Below, piece after piece: positions 7,096 to 10,687 of a DNA stretch of 10,687 nt; position 1 is the stretch's first letter; every line of letters begins with the position of its first letter. The notes under the pieces are model-generated. The model made no database searches, was not told where the DNA came from, and worked only from the letters and a program-made list of their open reading frames with translations. This DNA comes from Anaerolineaceae bacterium (GTDB lineage: Bacteria; Chloroflexota; Anaerolineae; Anaerolineales; Anaerolineaceae). Where the stretch lies: NCBI GenBank assembly GCA_003448875.1, contig DLXG01000170.1:1-10687 (forward strand), written 5' to 3'. Position numbers and translations under genes: made by a program.

Positions 7096-7838
7096 TCAAA
7101 GGCGTGCGTTTCACTGCCGTCAAGATTGCCGCAAATCCCATGCACCAGCGGCTCGTTTGAGCGTGTACCCAGCGCAAGAGTTACCGTAGTGCCGGGCAGA
7201 ACCTCGTGGTTGTAGTTGATTTGCAGCCAGGTCGGTTGATAGCGGCGGTAATGATCGGTGGGGAAGCAGTCGCAGATCCATTCCACATAGCGGGCGTTGT
7301 TGACGTGGTTCATCAGGTCAAGGTCGCTGTAGCCGGCCGTGCGGGTCAGAACAGGGGACATTTCCCCCGGCAGGGCAATCTTTTCCAGAGTTTCGTTGAG
7401 GGTACTCAACCCTTCGTTTAGCGGCAGACTGCCCGGCAGACTGGTGGGGAGTAACATGCGCCGCTTGTGCGGGTCAATCAGCAGCCAGGCCGAGGTGGCC
7501 ACTGCCAGCCTTCTGCCCGAGGCGGAGGTGAACAGAAAATCACGGGTGAAGAAGATTTTTTGCTGAATGCCGCGCGGAAAGGTTTGCAGGATGATCTTTT
7601 CGGGGATGGTCGGAAAATCATCGAAGCGGATCTTGAGACGCGAAAGCACCCAGATCATCCCTTTTGCCATCATGTCGGGGTAGTCGTATCCCAGATTGCG
7701 AGCGTGGTTGGCAGCGGCTTCTTCCATAGCCAGAAAGAAAGCCGCCGGTTTCCAGCGGTTGTTCAGGTCGGTTTCGTAAACATGAACATGGAGTTGTTCG
7801 CACCAGATTGGTTGGGGGAGTGTGGATTTGGCGGGCAT
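7056..7838 (-). CDS. Acyl-ACP thioesterase (FatA/FatB-like, double hotdog)
   Basis: The 260-residue protein resembles bacterial members of the acyl-ACP thioesterase family, which hydrolyse acyl-ACP to release free fatty acids in the cytoplasm. The N-terminal hotdog (about 10-140) contains WKPAAFFLAMEEAAANHA, corresponding to the first hotdog helix. The second hotdog (about 155-255) contains DLDLMNHVNNARYVEW. Catalytic His is H178. Plant FatB has Asp-x-Asn-x-His here, whereas this protein has D174-L-M-N-H178, so Asn sits directly before His and Met takes the usual Asn position. It may therefore be a divergent enzyme, or act through a neighbouring Asn. The start is the ATG at 7838, with AAGGT about six bases upstream. 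It is divergent from the sigma gene and convergent with the serpin gene. No fatty-acid genes are adjacent, so the physiological role is open. Confidence 0.85.
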   Translation of the reverse strand: MPAKSTLPQPIWCEQLHVHVYETDLNNRWKPAAFFLAMEEAAANHARNLGYDYPDMMAKGMIWVLSRLKIRFDDFPTIPEKIILQTFPRGIQQKIFFTRDFLFTSASGRRLAVATSAWLLIDPHKRRMLLPTSLPGSLPLNEGLSTLNETLEKIALPGEMSPVLTRTAGYSDLDLMNHVNNARYVEWICDCFPTDHYRRYQPTWLQINYNHEVLPGTTVTLALGTRSNEPLVHGICGNLDGSETHAFEAEIGWREFRQPE

Positions 7839-7880
7839 GATTTACCTTAAAATGAGGTATGACCGAAGTGAATAGAGAAA

Positions 7881-7886
7881 ATTTTA
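7881..7886 (-). promoter_or_regulatory. Weak candidate -10 (TAAAAT) for the thioesterase gene
   Basis: The minus strand reads GAAGTAAAATTTTC, 5 of 6 matches to TATAAT, 42 bp before the ATG. The hexamers at 17-18 bp upstream (TACGGG, TTACGG) are poor -35 matches, so this is tentative. Confidence 0.25.
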
Positions 7887-7905
7887 CTTCAAAACGGCAA
7901 AGCCC

Positions 7906-7930
7906 GTAACTACTTTGACTAATTGGCGTC
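7906..7930 (+). promoter_or_regulatory. Candidate autoregulatory ECF promoter GTAAC-N16-CGTC before the sigma gene
   Basis: GTAAC (7906-7910) and CGTC (7927-7930) are 16 bp apart, the layout of ECF sigma promoters, which commonly control their own gene. Transcription would start near 7937, only about eight bases before the ATG at 7945. That would give a nearly leaderless mRNA and would explain the poor Shine-Dalgarno of this gene. A TTGACT (7915-7920) and CATAAT (7930-7935) are also present but only 9 bp apart, so they do not form a normal promoter. Confidence 0.4.
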
Positions 7931-7944
7931 ATAATGGATGAGTG

Positions 7945-8505
7945 ATGAATGAAGAAATCCGCCTGTTGGAAGGTGCGCGGCAGTTCGATTTAGACAGTCT
8001 GGCTGCCATCTATGACCGTTACAGTAACGGGCTGTATCTGTATGCCGCCCGCTTGCTGGGCAATGCCGATCTGGCGGAGGAATGTGTGGCAGAAACGTTT
8101 GCCCGTTTTTTGCAGGCTCTCCACAACGGCGGCGGCCCGCGTGACCATTTGCAGGCTTATCTTTACCGGATTGCCCATAACTGGATCACCGATGTGTTCC
8201 GCCGTCAGCCGGTGCAGGTGGAGTTAGATGAGAACCTCGGCCGGGAAGAAAAGGGGGATGCCGATGAAACCGTACAGAGGGAAATGGAAAAGCAGCGCGT
8301 GCGGGCAGCCCTGCAAGCCCTGACCCCCGATCAGCGGCAGGTCATTTTGCTGCGGTTTTTTGAGGGTTGGGAAAATGAACAGGTAGCAGCGGCGGTTGAA
8401 AAGCCGGTTGGCGCGGTGAAAGCCTTGCAGCACCGTGCCATCGCCTCACTGCGCCGCTGGCTGGGAGAAGATCAGAGGGAGTGGAATCATGACCGAGCAG
8501 GATAA
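7945..8505 (+). CDS. ECF-type RNA polymerase sigma factor (sigma-70 family)
   Basis: The 186-residue protein has region 2 at about 18-86 (AIYDRYSNGLYLYAARLLG, AEECVAETFARFLQAL, AYLYRIAHNWITDVFRR). A charged linker follows, then region 4 at about 116-168 (ALTPDQRQVILLRFFEGW, then the recognition helix around VEKPVGAVKALQHRA). There is no region 1.1 or 3, which defines a group 4 (ECF) sigma. It should direct RNA polymerase to a small set of stress or envelope promoters. ATG 7945 was chosen; a GTG at 7942 is an equally possible start one codon upstream. Two ATGs at 7934 and 7938 are in other frames and stop at once. The Shine-Dalgarno is weak. The next gene starts inside its 3' end (17-bp overlap), implying translational coupling with a partner membrane protein. 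Confidence 0.93.
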   Translation: MNEEIRLLEGARQFDLDSLAAIYDRYSNGLYLYAARLLGNADLAEECVAETFARFLQALHNGGGPRDHLQAYLYRIAHNWITDVFRRQPVQVELDENLGREEKGDADETVQREMEKQRVRAALQALTPDQRQVILLRFFEGWENEQVAAAVEKPVGAVKALQHRAIASLRRWLGEDQREWNHDRAG

Positions 8506-9613
8506 GATGAATGAAAAATGGATCGAGCGGCTTGATGTTTTGAACGATGTACCGCCCCGGGATGCGCGGCGGGCGGCGGAAACCCGCGCAGCCTACCTGG
8601 AACGTGCCAGACAGATGGCAGAGACCGTATCTCAATCCGCCAAACCGCGTCCTATAACAAAAGGGATCTGGATACCCTTACCATTCAAGAAAGGAAAGGA
8701 GCGGTTTATTATGGTAAATCCAATTCTTGCTTTGGTGCTGGTGCTTACTCTGATGTTTGGCGGGGGCGGAGCCACCGTGGCTGCGGCCCAGACCAGCCTG
8801 CCCGATCAGCCGCTTTACGGGCTGAAATTATGGAGTGAGGATGCCCGCCTGAGCCTGACCAGCCAGCCCGAAAGCGGCTGGCAGGTGGCATTGCAATTTG
8901 CCGAGCGGCGCATTGCCGAAATTCGGGCGATGGTTGAGGCCGGCAAACAACCGGATGAGGCCCTGCAACTGCGCTATGAAGCGCAGCTGGAACAGGCCTT
9001 GCGGCTGGCGCAGAACCTGCCGGATGAACAGGCCTTGCGGGCTCTGGAGCAAATTCGCGAGCGGCTGCGCCTGCAAGAGCAAGAGATGAGTCAACTGCCT
9101 GCCAATCAGCCTGTGGTTGCTCGAACCCGCAACATGATTCAACAGCGGTTGCAGTGGGTGGAAAACGGTTTGCAGGATCCGCAGCAGTTCCGCCAGCGAC
9201 TGCAGCAGCGTTGGCTGCCGGATGAAAACCCACCGGCTCAACCGGGTAAAGGCAATCCGTGGACGGATGAGACACCCACTCCCGGCAGCGGTTATGGGCC
9301 GGGCGGGGCTGGCAGCGGCAACCCGTGGACGGACGAGACACCCACTCCGGGCAGCGGTTACGGGCCGGGCGGGGCTGGCAGCGGCAACCCGTGGACGGAC
9401 GAGACACCCACCCCCGGCAGCGGTTACGGGCCGGGCGGGGCTGGCAGCGGCAACCCGTGGACGGATGAGACACCTACCCCCGGCAGCGGTTACGGACCGG
9501 GCGGGGCTGGCAGCGGCAACCCATGGACGGACAATACACCGACACCGGGCAGCAGTTACGGTCAACCGGGTGGCCCGGGCGATGCAGGTGGCGGCGGGGG
9601 TAAAAAGCCGTAA
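8489..9613 (+). CDS. Single-pass membrane DUF5667-type protein, putative anti-sigma factor, with Pro/Gly/Thr repeat tail
   Basis: The 374-residue protein overlaps the sigma gene by 17 bp and is preceded by AGAGGGAG, a good ribosome binding site. Residues 1-74 are charged and cytoplasmic, with PPRDARRAAETRAAYLERAR; no zinc HxxxCxxC anti-sigma motif is present. Residues about 77-100 are one membrane helix ending in ATVAAAQT. Outside follows a helical, Gln/Glu/Arg/Leu-rich segment (about 103-240) beginning SLPDQPLYGLKLWSEDARLS, the pattern of DUF5667. Residues 255-364 are five 22-residue repeats (GNPWTDETPTPGS to GGAGS), then a Gly-rich end with KKP. From its position and topology it probably holds the sigma factor inactive at the membrane, but that function is inferred. 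The extracytoplasmic part could be the sensor. It converges with the oxidoreductase gene, 17 bp away. Confidence 0.85.
   Translation: MTEQDKMNEKWIERLDVLNDVPPRDARRAAETRAAYLERARQMAETVSQSAKPRPITKGIWIPLPFKKGKERFIMVNPILALVLVLTLMFGGGGATVAAAQTSLPDQPLYGLKLWSEDARLSLTSQPESGWQVALQFAERRIAEIRAMVEAGKQPDEALQLRYEAQLEQALRLAQNLPDEQALRALEQIRERLRLQEQEMSQLPANQPVVARTRNMIQQRLQWVENGLQDPQQFRQRLQQRWLPDENPPAQPGKGNPWTDETPTPGSGYGPGGAGSGNPWTDETPTPGSGYGPGGAGSGNPWTDETPTPGSGYGPGGAGSGNPWTDETPTPGSGYGPGGAGSGNPWTDNTPTPGSSYGQPGGPGDAGGGGGKKP
8695..8713 (+). promoter_or_regulatory. Possible internal ribosome binding site and start (ATG 8711) in the putative anti-sigma gene
   Basis: AAAGGAG (8695-8701) lies nine bases before an in-frame ATG (8711, Met75) placed exactly before the hydrophobic segment VNPILALVLVLTLMF. 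Initiation here would give a 300-residue exported form lacking the cytoplasmic domain. The same bases encode Lys/Gly/Glu (KKGKE), so the match may be coincidental. Confidence 0.3.
9251..9580 (+). repeat. Five tandem 66-bp repeats (22-codon units) in the putative anti-sigma gene
   Basis: Units begin at 9251, 9317, 9383, 9449 and 9515, each starting GGCAA(T/C)CC. Units 1-4 are almost identical in DNA, including third positions, which points to recent slippage or recombination. Unit 5 has diverged (NTPTPGSSYGQPGG). The repeat stays in frame and encodes a Pro/Gly/Thr-rich, probably disordered, extracytoplasmic tail. Copy number may vary between strains. Confidence 0.95.
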
Positions 9614-9620
9614 ATTCTGG

Positions 9621-9673
9621 TGGGATTAATTTATCCCAAACGGCGGGCGGCGAGATCACGAATCGCCGCCCGC
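9621..9673. terminator. Two hairpins at the convergent junction of the anti-sigma and oxidoreductase genes
   Basis: TGGGAT (9621-9626) / ATCCCA (9633-9638) forms a 6-bp stem with a 6-base A/T-rich loop, eight bases after the plus-strand stop. GCGGGCGGCGA (9643-9653) / TCGCCGCCCGC (9663-9673) forms a perfect 11-bp GC-rich stem with a 9-base loop inside the last codons of the minus-strand gene. Neither has a clear T-run. Together they probably separate two genes that end only 17 bp apart. Confidence 0.45.
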
Positions 9674-10687
9674 GCGGCATGGTAACCGGCCATGCCGTGC
9701 ACACCGCCGCCGGGCGGGGTAGATGCACTGCACAGATAGACGCCCTTAAGCGGGGTGCGGTAGGGGGTCAGACTCAAAACCGGGCGGGTGAAGAGTTGAT
9801 TGAGCGTTTGGGCGCCGCTGTTGATGTCGCCGCCGACATAATTGGGGTTGTAGGCCTGCATTTCAACGGCGGTAAACGTGTGCTGCGCCAGAATGCGCTG
9901 GCGGAAACCGGGCGCAAAGCGTTCAATTAGATCCTCGATGGCGTTCAGGTGATTTTCGGGGCTGTTGTGGGGGACATGGGTATAAGCCCAGGCGATGTGT
10001 TTCCCATCCGGCGCGCGGCGGGAATCGAATAATGTAGGCTGCACCAGAATCACAAAGGGGGCAGACGGGTTTTGGCCCTGCCAGGCGGCGCGCTCGGCTG
10101 CGCTGATTTCTTCCAGCGTGCCGCCCAGATGGACGGTAACGGCCCGGCGGGCGGGCTCGGCTTTCCAAGGGATAGGGGCATCGAGTGCCCAATCTACTTT
10201 GAAAACGCCCGGCCCATAACGGTAGCGGCTTAATGATCGGCGGTAATCAGCCGGCAGACGCTCACCGGCGATGCGCAGCACCTCGCGCGGGGTCAAGTCG
10301 AGCAGGGTGATGCGGGCGGGCGGCAGTTCATCCAGATGGTTGACCGGCCAGCCGGTACGAATTTCTCCGCCCAGCCGCTGCAGGTGTTGGGTTAGCGCGT
10401 GTGCCAGTGAAGCCGAACCTGCCTGAGCCAGTGGAAAACCGCTGGTGTGGGCAAGGAGATGCAGCACCAGCCCAAATGCAGCCGTGGCCGGGAATTCCAG
10501 CGGCAGGATGGCATGAGCGGCCATGCCGGCAAACAAAGCCCGTGCCGGAGCGGTGCGAAAAGCCAGCCGCGCCAGCCAGACGGCCGGCAGGATTGCCAAC
10601 GGCGCAAAATGCAGCGCAGCCAGCGGATGGCGCGGCGGCAGCGGTAGCGGGCCGAGAAAATCACGCAGCAGTTGGGGGGCAGAACGC
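9631..10687 (-). CDS. CrtI/phytoene-desaturase-like FAD-dependent oxidoreductase, N-terminus beyond window
   Basis: An open frame of 351 codons enters from the right edge (RSAPQLLRDFLGPLPLPPRHP) and ends at TAA 9633-9631. It matches the C-terminal two thirds of COG1233-type NAD(P)/FAD-dependent oxidoreductases, related to phytoene desaturases. Recognisable blocks are FAGMAAHAILPLEFPATAAF, LGGEIRTGWPVNHLDELPPA, YRYGPGVFKVDWALD, HLGGTLEEI, YNPNYVGGDINSGA, and the C-terminal FAD-contact block STPPGGGVHGMAGYHAA. The N-terminal Rossmann GxGxxG, about 130-170 residues, lies outside the window. No carotenoid genes are visible, so the substrate is unknown; many relatives are annotated as phytoene dehydrogenase without proof. 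The gene converges with the putative anti-sigma gene. Confidence 0.88.
   Translation of the reverse strand, partial: RSAPQLLRDFLGPLPLPPRHPLAALHFAPLAILPAVWLARLAFRTAPARALFAGMAAHAILPLEFPATAAFGLVLHLLAHTSGFPLAQAGSASLAHALTQHLQRLGGEIRTGWPVNHLDELPPARITLLDLTPREVLRIAGERLPADYRRSLSRYRYGPGVFKVDWALDAPIPWKAEPARRAVTVHLGGTLEEISAAERAAWQGQNPSAPFVILVQPTLFDSRRAPDGKHIAWAYTHVPHNSPENHLNAIEDLIERFAPGFRQRILAQHTFTAVEMQAYNPNYVGGDINSGAQTLNQLFTRPVLSLTPYRTPLKGVYLCSASTPPGGGVHGMAGYHAARAAIRDLAARRLG

Noticed and set aside
8435..8488. GTG start at 8435 for the membrane protein
   Set aside because: It lies deep inside sigma region 4 coding sequence without a ribosome binding site. ATG 8489 has AGAGGGAG upstream.
8745..9565. Long minus-strand frames opposite the membrane-protein gene
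   Set aside because: They are Arg/Pro/Ala-rich mirror images of the 66-bp repeats and of GC-rich plus-strand codons, with no recognisable domain.
9251..9580. CRISPR-like array
   Set aside because: The 66-bp units are directly adjacent with no unique spacers and stay in frame as protein repeats.

Overview
This window looks like part of a Chloroflexota (Anaerolineae-like) chromosome. That assignment is an inference from the gene set and protein style: a bacterial serpin lipoprotein, an ECF sigma factor overlapping a DUF5667-type membrane protein, a FatA/FatB-like acyl-ACP thioesterase, a CrtI-like FAD oxidoreductase, and moderately GC-rich coding sequence. No rRNA, tRNA, CRISPR array or transposon was seen. 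Gene density is high and nearly all of the window is explained by seven protein genes, two of them cut by the window edges.

Left part (1-5434, minus strand): two large membrane sensors of cyclic-di-GMP signalling lie head to tail. The upstream gene encodes a CHASE4-HAMP-PAS-GAF-HD-GYP protein, a predicted c-di-GMP phosphodiesterase. The downstream gene encodes a periplasmic double beta-propeller (14 repeats), a Y_Y_Y domain, a membrane helix, a coiled coil and the first residues of a GGDEF domain, so a predicted diguanylate cyclase that runs off the left edge. The 78-bp gap between them holds a TATAAT box and an inverted repeat covering the second gene's ribosome binding site.

Middle (5435-7838): a 267-bp divergent intergenic region, rich in candidate regulatory sites, separates the HD-GYP gene from a plus-strand gene for a secreted, lipid-anchored serpin with an inhibitory-type hinge. 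A minus-strand acyl-ACP thioesterase gene converges on the serpin gene, and a strong nested hairpin covers the junction.

Right part (7839-10687): an ECF-type sigma factor overlaps by 17 bp a single-pass membrane protein that is its probable anti-sigma factor. The latter ends in five 22-residue Pro/Gly/Thr repeats encoded by 66-bp tandem DNA repeats. Convergent to it, only 17 bp away, is the C-terminal two thirds of a CrtI/phytoene-desaturase-like oxidoreductase.

The most interesting link is inferred. The sigma operon and the serpin gene both carry a G(G/T)AAC-N16/17-CGTC promoter-like element, which is the shape of an ECF sigma promoter. If real, the serpin is an output of this sigma/anti-sigma pair: an extracytoplasmic signal, perhaps proteolytic, would release sigma and raise a surface-anchored protease inhibitor. 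This needs experiment or comparative genomics.
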